From CANJDH01 sp031430015 (lineage in GTDB: Bacteria; Pseudomonadota; Gammaproteobacteria; Burkholderiales; JAEUOS01): 16,088 bases of DNA. This document shows, piece after piece, positions 6,685 to 12,984 of the stretch. A model generated the notes under the pieces. That model made no database searches. It saw only the letters and a list, made by a program, of their open reading frames with translations, and had not been told where the DNA came from. The stretch covers positions 1 to 16,088 of the forward strand of contig JANPAR010000097.1 in the NCBI GenBank assembly GCA_031430015.1. The letters are read 5' to 3'. Position 1 is the stretch's first letter, and each line of letters starts with the position of its first letter. Position numbers and translations under genes: made by a program.

Positions 6685-7104
6685 TTAAGCGGCAGCGGGT
6701 GCCGATGTGGCTGGCGCCGCAGGTGCAGCGGCGGCAGGAGCAGCAGGCGCGGCGGGAGCCGGACCAGCCGTCAGGTTGCGCGACTTCTCTTCCTTCATCA
6801 TCGGCGAAGGCGTCGTGAAGGCTTTCTTCTGACGCACTACCAGGTGACGCAGGACGGCGTCGTTGAACTTGAAGCCATGCTCCATCTCGTCGAGGGTTTT
6901 CTGGTCGACTTCGATGTTCATCAGCACGTAATGCGCCTTGAACACTTTGCCGAGCGGATACGCCAGCTGGCGGCGGCCCCAGTCTTCGATGCGGTGGATT
7001 TTTCCGCCGGCGGTCTGCACGGTGGCGCGGTAGCGCTCGACCATGGCGGGCACTTGCTCGCTCTGGTCCGGATGGACGATAAATACGATTTCGTAGTGAC
7101 GCAT
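6685..7104 (-). CDS. rpsF: 30S ribosomal protein S6
   Basis: S6 pairs with S18 on the platform of the small subunit. The first 100 residues are canonical (MRHYEIVFIVHPDQSEQVPAM, IHRIEDWGRRQLAYPL, AHYVLMNIEV, NDAVLRHLVVR). Total length is 139. The C-terminal 30 residues are an Ala/Pro tail (PAPAAPAAPAAAAP and so on), quite unlike the glutamate-ended tail of E. coli S6 that RimK modifies; no glutamate is present in it. The ATG at 7104 has AAGGAG 6 bases upstream. It is the first gene of rpsF-priB-rpsR-rplI and is driven by the promoter at 7281-7310 through a long leader. Confidence 0.98.
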   Translation of the reverse strand: MRHYEIVFIVHPDQSEQVPAMVERYRATVQTAGGKIHRIEDWGRRQLAYPLGKVFKAHYVLMNIEVDQKTLDEMEHGFKFNDAVLRHLVVRQKKAFTTPSPMMKEEKSRNLTAGPAPAAPAAPAAAAPAAPATSAPAAA

Positions 7105-7274
7105 TCAATACTCCTTGTGGACTAGAAATGGCGTGTGGTTCGGGGTAAAACCAAGCCCAAGCCCTAACGCCAGCCAGGCCGCCCGGAGGAAAACTGTCAA
7201 CCGGTGCGGCAAGATTCGCAAAACGGCGGCGCCTGACTGCAACCCAGGAGATCCAGCAGACAAAATTTGCGAAG
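7105..7274 (-). promoter_or_regulatory. Long 5' leader of the rpsF operon, possible S6:S18 autoregulatory RNA
   Basis: About 170 bases separate the predicted transcription start from the S6 start codon, and no gene is seen in them. In many bacteria the S6:S18 complex represses this operon by binding a structured leader. The leader is GC-rich, with several CCG and GGC segments that could pair, but I could not assign the known consensus structure by eye. With the promoter and the start of the GNAT gene, this accounts for the 322-base gene-free stretch 7105-7426. Confidence 0.3.
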
Positions 7275-7280
7275 CCTTTG

Positions 7281-7310
7281 ATTATACATCGGTTTCCCGG
7301 AAAAAATCAA
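7281..7310 (-). promoter_or_regulatory. Sigma-70 promoter of the rpsF operon
   Basis: On the minus strand, TTGATT (7310-7305) and a perfect TATAAT (7286-7281) are separated by 18 bases. Predicted start of transcription is near 7274. This is the best promoter match in the window, as expected for ribosomal protein genes. Confidence 0.8.
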
Positions 7311-7391
7311 TCTGCTCTAGCGTCTTGCTGCATGCGCTTACCTTCAATTCTCCCGGCAGCGCCACAGCCCTCCCGCAAACCACCCACCACT

Positions 7392-7420
7392 TGCATTTTT
7401 CAGGCGCATTACGCCACAAT
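7392..7420 (+). promoter_or_regulatory. Possible promoter of the GNAT gene
   Basis: TTGCAT (7392-7397) and CACAAT (7415-7420) are 17 bases apart. The start of transcription would fall at or next to the ATG at 7427, giving a leaderless or nearly leaderless mRNA, which fits the absence of any ribosome site. Confidence 0.35.
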
Positions 7421-7426
7421 GCCCGC

Positions 7427-7927
7427 ATGTCCATCGCTACCGCCGGGATTCGACTCGCCACGCTCGACGAAGCCGAGGTGATTGCGCATCTCTCGCGCGA
7501 CACCATCGAAGCGGGCCTGCCGTGGCGCTGGCAGCCTTCGGACATTGAGCGCTTCATGCACTCACCGCGCCATAACGTCATCGTCGCCGAAGAAACGGCA
7601 ATCGACCCAAGCCTGCCGGGGGTGCGCGACGGCAAGCTGATGCGCGGGTTCGCCGTCATGGGCTATGGCGAAAACGATGCTTATCTCGCGCTGCTGTCGG
7701 TCAAGCCCGAAGCGCGCCGCCGGGGCGTTGCGCGCAGCATGGTGGTGTGGATGCTCAAATGCGCCGATGTGGCCGGCATCAAGCGCGTCGATGTCGAACT
7801 GCGTGCCGACAACATGCCCGCGCGCGGGCTGTATCTGACTGCCGGCTTTCGTGAAATCTCGCGCAAGCCGGGCGGCTATTACGGCACTGTCACGCAGTTG
7901 CGCATGCGGCTGATGCTGCGCAAATAG
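7427..7927 (+). CDS. GNAT family N-acetyltransferase
   Basis: This is a 166-residue acetyltransferase that probably moves an acetyl group from acetyl-CoA to an amine or protein N-terminus. The fold is seen in IRLATLDEAEVIAHLSRDTIE at the start, the strand LALLSVKPEARRRGVARSMVVW (residues 88-108) holding the acetyl-CoA pyrophosphate loop RRRGVA, and VDVELRADNMPARGLYLTAGFREI, the RimI-like second half. The substrate cannot be told from sequence. The ATG at 7427 starts at the conserved first strand. The frame stays open further upstream to 7115, but that part crosses the divergent rpsF promoter and has no family similarity. There is no Shine-Dalgarno site. The gene is divergent from rpsF, with promoters in a shared region, and converges on the YHS lipoprotein gene. 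Confidence 0.88.
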   Translation: MSIATAGIRLATLDEAEVIAHLSRDTIEAGLPWRWQPSDIERFMHSPRHNVIVAEETAIDPSLPGVRDGKLMRGFAVMGYGENDAYLALLSVKPEARRRGVARSMVVWMLKCADVAGIKRVDVELRADNMPARGLYLTAGFREISRKPGGYYGTVTQLRMRLMLRK

Positions 7928-7994
7928 CACTCGAACGCCAACGCCGTGTCAGGCCGCGCGCCCTTGGTGGCGGCTCGTCAGCGGCAGCCACCTG

Positions 7995-8591
7995 TTACGA
8001 CTTGCCGCCGCCAGCGCGGCGCACCTCATCAGCCAATTCCTCGCCCGATTTGTAATGCGGCACGCGGTTGAAGATGTAGCGTTTGACGCGCTGGATGAAG
8101 GCGTTGGAACCCTTGACTTCTTCATTCCAGTATTTGTCGGCCAGCGCGCGATTGCGCGGCACATCGACGTAAAAACCATCGCGTGAACCTTTGCCGCCAA
8201 AGATGTACAGCTTGCCTTCGATGATGCGCCACGAGTCGGCGTCGCCACCCCAGGGAATACCGTAGACGATGCCGTTGGCGCAGTAGCCGTTGTATTGCGG
8301 GATGTACTTGGCCGGCTCTTTGTCAAACAGCGCCTTGTGCTCTGCCGTGGCGAAGCGGAAGGTCACGCCGTCGATCACGGTCTTGATCGCCGGGTCGCCC
8401 TTGCGATGCGTGCTCTGGGTGAAATAAGCGACCACATCGTGGCCGAACAGCATCAGGTGCTTGTCTTCGCCTTCGGCACTGGCATTGAGTGGCCGGATCG
8501 AGCCATTGGGGCTTTGTGTGGTGAGCGGCGCGCAGGCCGGCAATATGACGACAACGAGTGCGGCGAGCAACCAGCGATGCAGATGTTTCAT
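7995..8591 (-). CDS. YHS domain-containing lipoprotein
   Basis: This is a 198-residue protein with a lipoprotein signal peptide: MKHLHRWLLAALVVVILPAC, with the cysteine at residue 20 as the lipid attachment site (the proline two before it is slightly atypical). Residues about 50-115 form a YHS domain: GHDVVAYF, a GDPAI segment, DGVTFRFATAEHKALFDKEPAKYIPQYNGYCANGIVYG. YHS domains are small, often metal-associated modules, and Cys104 is the conserved cysteine. The rest (WRIIEGKLYIFGG, RNRALADKYWNEEV) is typical of stand-alone YHS proteins. I chose the ATG at 8591, with AAGGG about 8 bases before it, over an upstream TTG at 8618. It lies 28 bases behind the acyltransferase gene on the same strand, so an operon is likely. 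Its precise role is unknown. Its lipidation would depend on Lgt, encoded close by. Confidence 0.88.
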   Translation of the reverse strand: MKHLHRWLLAALVVVILPACAPLTTQSPNGSIRPLNASAEGEDKHLMLFGHDVVAYFTQSTHRKGDPAIKTVIDGVTFRFATAEHKALFDKEPAKYIPQYNGYCANGIVYGIPWGGDADSWRIIEGKLYIFGGKGSRDGFYVDVPRNRALADKYWNEEVKGSNAFIQRVKRYIFNRVPHYKSGEELADEVRRAGGGKS

Positions 8592-8619
8592 GGTCTTACC
8601 CTTTCGTGGAAAACGCAAT

Positions 8620-10293
8620 TCAGGTCTTTTTACGTGCCGCCGGCCGTGCTGGTTTCACCGGTTTAGGCGCAGCGGCGGCGCTGCTCTTTGCGGGCAGAGG
8701 CGGCGCCGTACTCTTGGATGCACGCGGCGTACGATTTGAAGCAGGTTTGGGCGGTGTCTTTTTGACAGCGGTCTTGGCCGCACCGCGTTTCGCAGATGCG
8801 GGTGAAGCTGCGGGTGCGGGTGCGGGTGCGGGTGCGGGTGCGGGTGCGGGTGCCGGTGCCGTTGGCTCAGCTTTCGGCATCAGGGCCGCCGCTTTGCGCT
8901 TGAGCAATGCATGCTCCTCGGCAAGATAGCGCGCAATGTCACGCACATCGGGCGCCGCCTTGCGGCACGAAATCAACCCGAAGTCGAGACTGCCGTTGTA
9001 GCTCTCGACCGTGATGTTGAGCGCGACGCCATGCACGATGATTGAGACTGGATAAAACGTCTTCATCGTCGCGCCGGCCATGTAGAGCGGAACTTGCGGG
9101 CCCGGCACATTGGAGATGACAACATTGGCAATCGGCGGAATCGAATTGGCGAGGCGCGAGCGCCCGTAGAGCGACGCGACGCCACTCATCAACCACGGCG
9201 CGCCGAGCGAGGGAAAGTCGAGCGGGATCGCGGCTTTAGATGCCCCGGTGAAGGCCTTGCCCTTGGCAATCGACTCCTTGATCGCCGCGAGGCGCGCAAT
9301 CGGATCCTTGATCTGCGTGCCCAATTGGCACAGCAGCATGAAGGCCTGGTTGTCGGAAGAGGTGTCACCTTCGGCACGCAGCGACACCGGCACCGCCGCC
9401 ACCAGCGACTTGGGCGGCAGCGCATCGTAATCCTGCAAATAACGGCGCAGCGCCCCGGCGCACAGCAGCAGCACCATGTCGTTGATGGTCGCATCGAGCA
9501 GCTTGCCTATCGCCTTTACTTCGCCGAGTGGAATTGAGGTGGTGGCGAACGCACGCTGGTTGGTGATCGACACGTTCAGGTGCGTCTTCGGCCCCATCTG
9601 CAAACCCTTGAGACGCTTGATCAGGCCCGGTTTGCCGGCACTGCCCTTGGTGCCGAGCGCGCTCGAAGCGGCCTTCGCCATCTGCGGAAACATGCGCGCG
9701 AGCTTGAGCGTCTGGCTCGCCATGTTGCTGAACGCTGCCCCGACCAACTCACCTACGCCCAGTTGATACGGCTGCTTGCCGGCACGCGACGGCGGCGGCT
9801 TGACGGTGCGCGGCTCGGGCGTGAGATCGAGCACCGCATTCGCCACCGCCACACCAGCCTGCCCGTCAATCGCCGCGTGATGCATCTTGGAATAGAACGC
9901 CACGTCGCCACTGGCCAGACCATCGAACACGTAAAACTCCCACAGCGGGCGCGAGCGGTCAATCAGGGATGAATGCAGGCGGCCCACATAGTTTTCGAGC
10001 TGCGCCATCGTGCCCGGCTTGGGCAGCGTGATCGAGCGCACGTGATAGTCAAGGTCAATGTCGCCGTCTTCAATCCAGATCGGATTGGCCATGTCGAACG
10101 GCATCAACGCGAGCTTGCGGTGGAACACTGGCGCCAAATGCATGCGCTTCTTGATGTGCTCTTTCACATCGTCAACGAAGCTGCCCTTGTAGGTTGGCGG
10201 CAGGGAGTAGACGTGCAAGCTCCCGACATGCATCGGCATGTCGGGGGATTCAAGATACAGAAATGCGGCATCTAGGCCGGTGAGGTGTTTCAT
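8620..10293 (-). CDS. Wax ester synthase/acyl-CoA:diacylglycerol acyltransferase (WS/DGAT)
   Basis: This enzyme joins an acyl-CoA to a long-chain alcohol or diacylglycerol to make wax esters or triacylglycerol for storage. The first 465 residues are a complete WS/DGAT: MKHLTGLDAAFLYLE, PLWEFYVFDGL, the catalytic HHAAIDG (residues 138-144), NDMVLLLCAGALRRYL, VISNVPGPQ and the C-terminal block GVALNITVESYNGSLDFGL. A tail of about 90 residues follows: eight Ala-Pro dipeptides, then a Lys/Ala/Pro segment (KRGAAKTAVKKTPPKP, PAARKKT) like histone H1 tails. Total is 557 residues against roughly 450-470 for common members. The ATG at 10293 is used because the family N-terminus begins exactly there; GAGAG precedes it. 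A promoter lies upstream at 10322-10350. The tail could bind DNA or polyanions; that is inference. The YHS gene follows. Confidence 0.94.
   Translation of the reverse strand: MKHLTGLDAAFLYLESPDMPMHVGSLHVYSLPPTYKGSFVDDVKEHIKKRMHLAPVFHRKLALMPFDMANPIWIEDGDIDLDYHVRSITLPKPGTMAQLENYVGRLHSSLIDRSRPLWEFYVFDGLASGDVAFYSKMHHAAIDGQAGVAVANAVLDLTPEPRTVKPPPSRAGKQPYQLGVGELVGAAFSNMASQTLKLARMFPQMAKAASSALGTKGSAGKPGLIKRLKGLQMGPKTHLNVSITNQRAFATTSIPLGEVKAIGKLLDATINDMVLLLCAGALRRYLQDYDALPPKSLVAAVPVSLRAEGDTSSDNQAFMLLCQLGTQIKDPIARLAAIKESIAKGKAFTGASKAAIPLDFPSLGAPWLMSGVASLYGRSRLANSIPPIANVVISNVPGPQVPLYMAGATMKTFYPVSIIVHGVALNITVESYNGSLDFGLISCRKAAPDVRDIARYLAEEHALLKRKAAALMPKAEPTAPAPAPAPAPAPAPAPAASPASAKRGAAKTAVKKTPPKPASNRTPRASKSTAPPLPAKSSAAAAPKPVKPARPAARKKT
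8809..8862. repeat. Hexanucleotide tandem repeat encoding (Pro-Ala)n
   Basis: Seven perfect copies of TGCGGG (8809-8850) are followed by two imperfect copies (TGCCGG, TGCCGT). On the minus strand each unit reads CCC GCA, one Pro-Ala pair. Because the unit is two codons, slippage would lengthen or shorten the linker between catalytic domain and basic tail without breaking the frame. Confidence 0.93.
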
Positions 10294-10321
10294 GCAGGTC
10301 TCTCGCGTAGGCTGGTCGGCT

Positions 10322-10350
10322 ATTGGAGACGCTATTGCACGGCGTGTCAA
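10322..10350 (-). promoter_or_regulatory. Promoter of the WS/DGAT gene
   Basis: A perfect -35 box TTGACA (10350-10345) is 17 bases from TCCAAT (10327-10322, four of six matches). A second TTGACA lies 22 bases further upstream (10372-10367) within an 11-bp direct repeat GCGTGTCAACG (10342-10352 and 10364-10374). The repeated element may be a duplicated promoter part or a binding site. Confidence 0.6.
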
Positions 10351-10381
10351 CGGGGATCAACCTGCGTGTCAACGCCGTTGA

Positions 10382-11227
10382 TCAACTCCGGGCACCCTCT
10401 CCGCCCACCGGCCGTTTCATTTGATCTGCCCACGCCAATAGACCGATCCCGCCCAGCACCATCGGCACACTGAGCCACTGGCCCATTGAGAGGCCGAACG
10501 AGAGCAGCCCCAGGAAGCCGTCTGGCTCACGCCCAAATTCGGCGAGGAAACGGAACACGCCGTAGCCAAACAGGAACGCCCCCGACACCATGCCGGCATG
10601 GCGCGGCTTGCGCGCGTAGATCCACAAAAAGATGAACAGCAGCACACCCTCCATCGCAAACTGATACAACTGCGAGGGATGCCGGGGAACGCCGTCACCC
10701 GCCTGCGGAAACACCATCGACCACGGCAAGCTCTCGGGGTTGACTACCGCGCGGCCCCACAACTCACCGTTAATGAAATTGCCAAGACGCCCACAGGCAA
10801 GACCCACCGGCACAGCGGGCGCAATGAAGTCCACCACGTTCCAAAAGCCTTTTTTATGCTTGCGCGCGAGCAGCCACATCGCCACCAGCACACCGAGAAA
10901 ACCGCCGTGAAACGACATGCCACCCAGCCACACCGCCGGGATCTCAGTCAGATGCGTGAGGTAGTAGCCGGGCTTGTAGAACAGCACATAGCCCAGCCTG
11001 CCGCCGAGAATCACGCCGAGCACGCCGTAGAACAAGGCGTCGTCGACGAGCGCGGCGTTCCACCCATACTCGGGCCGTTGCTTCGCGCGAATCCGGCACA
11101 GCACGATGAAGGCAACGAAGGCCGCCAGATACATCAGGCCGTACCAGCGGATCGCGACGGGGCCGATGGCGATGGCGATGGGATCGAAGTTGGGATGGGT
11201 AAGCACGATTGAAGCCTGACAGGGCAT
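10382..11227 (-). CDS. lgt: Phosphatidylglycerol-prolipoprotein diacylglyceryl transferase
   Basis: Lgt is an inner-membrane enzyme that moves diacylglyceryl from phosphatidylglycerol to the lipobox cysteine of prolipoproteins, the first and essential step of lipoprotein maturation. The protein has about seven hydrophobic membrane segments. It carries HPNFDPIAIAIGPVAIRWYGLMY at the start, HGG (107-109) and the Lgt signature GRLGNFINGELWGR (146-159), with HPSQLYQ further on. Length is 281 from the ATG at 11227, which has no ribosome site. A GTG at 11206 is a good alternative: it gives VLTHPNFDP, aligning with the usual Lgt N-terminus, with CAGG 10 bases before it. Divergent from the antitoxin gene; the predicted toxin-antitoxin operator touches the ATG and the antitoxin promoter's -35 box lies inside the first codons. 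Confidence 0.96.
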   Translation of the reverse strand: MPCQASIVLTHPNFDPIAIAIGPVAIRWYGLMYLAAFVAFIVLCRIRAKQRPEYGWNAALVDDALFYGVLGVILGGRLGYVLFYKPGYYLTHLTEIPAVWLGGMSFHGGFLGVLVAMWLLARKHKKGFWNVVDFIAPAVPVGLACGRLGNFINGELWGRAVVNPESLPWSMVFPQAGDGVPRHPSQLYQFAMEGVLLFIFLWIYARKPRHAGMVSGAFLFGYGVFRFLAEFGREPDGFLGLLSFGLSMGQWLSVPMVLGGIGLLAWADQMKRPVGGEGARS

Positions 11228-11237
11228 GTAATACAAT
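11209..11237 (+). promoter_or_regulatory. Promoter of the toxin-antitoxin operon
   Basis: TTGAAG (11209-11214) and TACAAT (11232-11237) are 17 bases apart, a good sigma-70 match, with start near 11244 and a leader of about 23 bases holding AGGAA before the antitoxin ATG. The -10 box lies inside the palindrome described next. Confidence 0.65.
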
Positions 11238-11255
11238 ATGGCATAACTGTATCAC
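11228..11255. promoter_or_regulatory. Imperfect palindrome, likely antitoxin operator
   Basis: GTAATACA (11228-11235) and TGTATCAC (11248-11255) are inverted repeats with seven of eight bases matching, centred at 11241.5. It covers the -10 box and start of the antitoxin promoter and ends one base before the lgt ATG. Ribbon-helix-helix antitoxins normally repress their own operon from such sites. Binding here is inferred. Confidence 0.6.
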
Positions 11256-11266
11256 AGGAACCCATT

Positions 11267-11539
11267 ATGCCCTCCACTCTTACCGCCCGCCTGCCCGATG
11301 ATGTCTCGGTGCAGCTCCAGAACCTGAGCGCCGACATGGGGGCGACCAAAACGGAAGTGGTCATTGCCGCCTTGCACGATTATTTTGAGAAACACAAACC
11401 GCGCCCCACGGCTTACGAACTGGCGATGCAGGTGCTGGCTGCTTGTCCTGCTGCGAGCCAAGGTCTGCCGCATATTCAGGCCCAGGACGCCAAGCGGATA
11501 TTGCGCGAGAAGTTTCGCGCCCGGGCTCATGCCCGCTAA
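11267..11539 (+). CDS. Ribbon-helix-helix antitoxin
   Basis: This is a 90-residue protein whose first 50 residues look like a CopG/Arc-type ribbon-helix-helix domain: the strand STLTARLPDD, then two helices (VSVQLQNLSADMG, TKTEVVIAALHDYFEKH). The C-terminal 40 residues (TAYELAMQVLAACP, DAKRILREKF) would wrap the toxin and block its active site. AGGAAC precedes the ATG at 11267. The stop overlaps the toxin start by 11 bases, the tight coupling typical of type II toxin-antitoxin pairs. It should bind the palindrome at 11228-11255 and repress the operon. I cannot assign it to a named family such as VapB with certainty. Confidence 0.85.
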   Translation: MPSTLTARLPDDVSVQLQNLSADMGATKTEVVIAALHDYFEKHKPRPTAYELAMQVLAACPAASQGLPHIQAQDAKRILREKFRARAHAR

Positions 11540-11963
11540 CTGCATCCTGCTCGACACGGGACCGCTTGCGGCACTGCTCAATACCGCAGACCGTGCGCAC
11601 GCGCGCGCCAAGACGTGGTTTCAGTCGAGCACTGGATTAATGGTAACTACCGAGGCGGTCATCACCGAACTCTGCTATCTGCTTGCCGACAGCACCGAGC
11701 TGCAGGCTGCGGCCCTTGTCTGGGTACAGCAAGCGAAGGCGTACGGACGCCTTGAAATTCATCCAGTGCAGGATTACGCCACTCTCGCTGCACTGATCGA
11801 ACGCTATGGCGACTTGCCCTGCGACTATGCAGACGCAACACTCATTGCCGCCGCCAACACACTCGACGTGCGCGAGATTGCCACGCTGGACGAACGCGAT
11901 TTCTCGATCTACCGTCTCAACAAGAATCGCGGCTTCAAACTGGTCTTTCCCGCCGCGCGCTAA
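11529..11963 (+). CDS. PIN-domain toxin (VapC-like ribonuclease)
   Basis: This is a 144-residue PIN-domain protein, likely a Mg-dependent endoribonuclease that stops translation when free of its antitoxin. The acidic residues are in place: Asp9 in CILLDTGPLAALL, Glu47 in TTEAVITELCYLL, Asp99 and Asp102 in CDYADATLIAAA, and Asp121/Asp124 in ATLDERDFSIYR. The last motif is common in stand-alone and VapC-type PIN proteins. The ATG at 11529 lies within the antitoxin's final codons (overlap 11529-11539). The frame is open further upstream, but that part is out-of-frame antitoxin sequence. The set of acidic residues is complete and there is no frameshift, so the toxin is probably active. Confidence 0.87.
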   Translation: MPANCILLDTGPLAALLNTADRAHARAKTWFQSSTGLMVTTEAVITELCYLLADSTELQAAALVWVQQAKAYGRLEIHPVQDYATLAALIERYGDLPCDYADATLIAAANTLDVREIATLDERDFSIYRLNKNRGFKLVFPAAR

Positions 11964-11976
11964 CACCGTCCCGTTC

Positions 11977-12942
11977 ATGTTCGCGCGCCTGCTCCCCTCC
12001 CGCCTGCTCCCATCCGCCACCAACGCCTCGCGCGCACCCGCCTTCGCCGCGCTGGTGATGACAATGGCCCTGTGGGGCAGCAACAGCACGGTGGCCAAGC
12101 TGATGCTCGGCGTGTACGCACCCATCACGCTGACCTGGATGCGCTGGGTCGTGGTGTTGACGATCAGCGCGCCGTTTGCCTGGCGTGAACGCCATGCCTT
12201 GCGCGCGGCACTCGCGACCCACTGGCGACCGCTGCTGCTGCTCTCGCTGATCGGCGGCGTGCTGCAAAACTCGGTGGTGTTCTACGGTCTCAATCAAACC
12301 ACCGCCATTCACCTGGGCCTGTTCAACTCGGTAATCCCGGTGCTCATCTTGCTGCTTGGCTGGCTGTTGATGAGCCAGCCGCTCCATGCCCGCGAAGCAG
12401 GCGGTGTGATGCTGTCGGCCTGCGGGGTGCTGGTGATTGTGTTTCAAGGCAGCCTCGCGGCCATCCTGCATTTGCAGATGCTGCCGGGTGACCCCATCGT
12501 GCTGGTCGGCATGACACTGTGGGCGCTCTACACCCTTAATCTCAATCGCCGCCCGATGACGATCTCGCTCACCACACTGATGTTCGTGATCGCGGTGGTG
12601 AGCGTGCCGCTGGGCTTGCCGCTGGTGCTCACGGAAATGCAGACCCATCCGCTGCCGCCGTTTCGCCTGCTCCCCGTCGCCGGCCTGCTCTACATGAGCG
12701 CCTTCACCACCCTGTGGGCCATGGTGCTGTTTGGCTATGGCGTCAAGCGCATCGGCCCGGCGCAGGCAGGCGTGTTCATCCATGTGATGCCGGTGTTTGC
12801 CTGCATCTTTGCCGCGCTGTTTATTGGCGAGCATCTGGCGCTGTATCACGCGGCGGGTTTTGTGCTGGTGGCGAGTGGCGCCATCATCAGTTGCTACCGG
12901 CCTGCTCCGGTTATGCCGGGCGCTCCGGCCGCAGCGAAATAA
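11977..12942 (+). CDS. EamA/DMT family transporter
   Basis: This is a 321-residue integral membrane protein of the drug/metabolite transporter superfamily. It has about ten hydrophobic segments in two EamA halves: ALVMTMALWGSNSTVAKLML, VYGLNQTTAIHLGLFNSVIPVLILLLGW-type residues in the first half, and AFTTLWAMVLFGYGVKRIGP, AGVFIHVMPVFACIFAALFIGEHL in the second. Such proteins export amino acids, nucleosides or drugs; the substrate cannot be told. The ATG at 11977 comes 13 bases after the toxin stop with no ribosome site, so it may be translated by coupling or from the toxin-antitoxin transcript. The frame extends upstream through the toxin gene, but that part is a shadow. It ends 42 bases before the convergent LysR gene's stop; no terminator is evident between them. 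Confidence 0.9.
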   Translation: MFARLLPSRLLPSATNASRAPAFAALVMTMALWGSNSTVAKLMLGVYAPITLTWMRWVVVLTISAPFAWRERHALRAALATHWRPLLLLSLIGGVLQNSVVFYGLNQTTAIHLGLFNSVIPVLILLLGWLLMSQPLHAREAGGVMLSACGVLVIVFQGSLAAILHLQMLPGDPIVLVGMTLWALYTLNLNRRPMTISLTTLMFVIAVVSVPLGLPLVLTEMQTHPLPPFRLLPVAGLLYMSAFTTLWAMVLFGYGVKRIGPAQAGVFIHVMPVFACIFAALFIGEHLALYHAAGFVLVASGAIISCYRPAPVMPGAPAAAK

Positions 12943-12984
12943 GGTTGGCGCTGCACGCCTGGTCACCGATCTGGCACGCCTGGC

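Noticed and set aside
7115..7426. N-terminal extension of the GNAT frame
   Set aside because: It crosses the divergent rpsF promoter and leader and shows no family similarity; the conserved fold begins at the ATG at 7427.
7966..7992. GGTGGC/GCCACC hairpin between the GNAT and YHS genes as a terminator
   Set aside because: The stem is only six base pairs, the loop is long and no T run follows on either strand.
11935..12966. Long open frame on the minus strand opposite the EamA gene
   Set aside because: The translation is rich in His, Arg and Gln, has no recognisable domain and is the complement of a clear membrane protein; high GC keeps such frames open.
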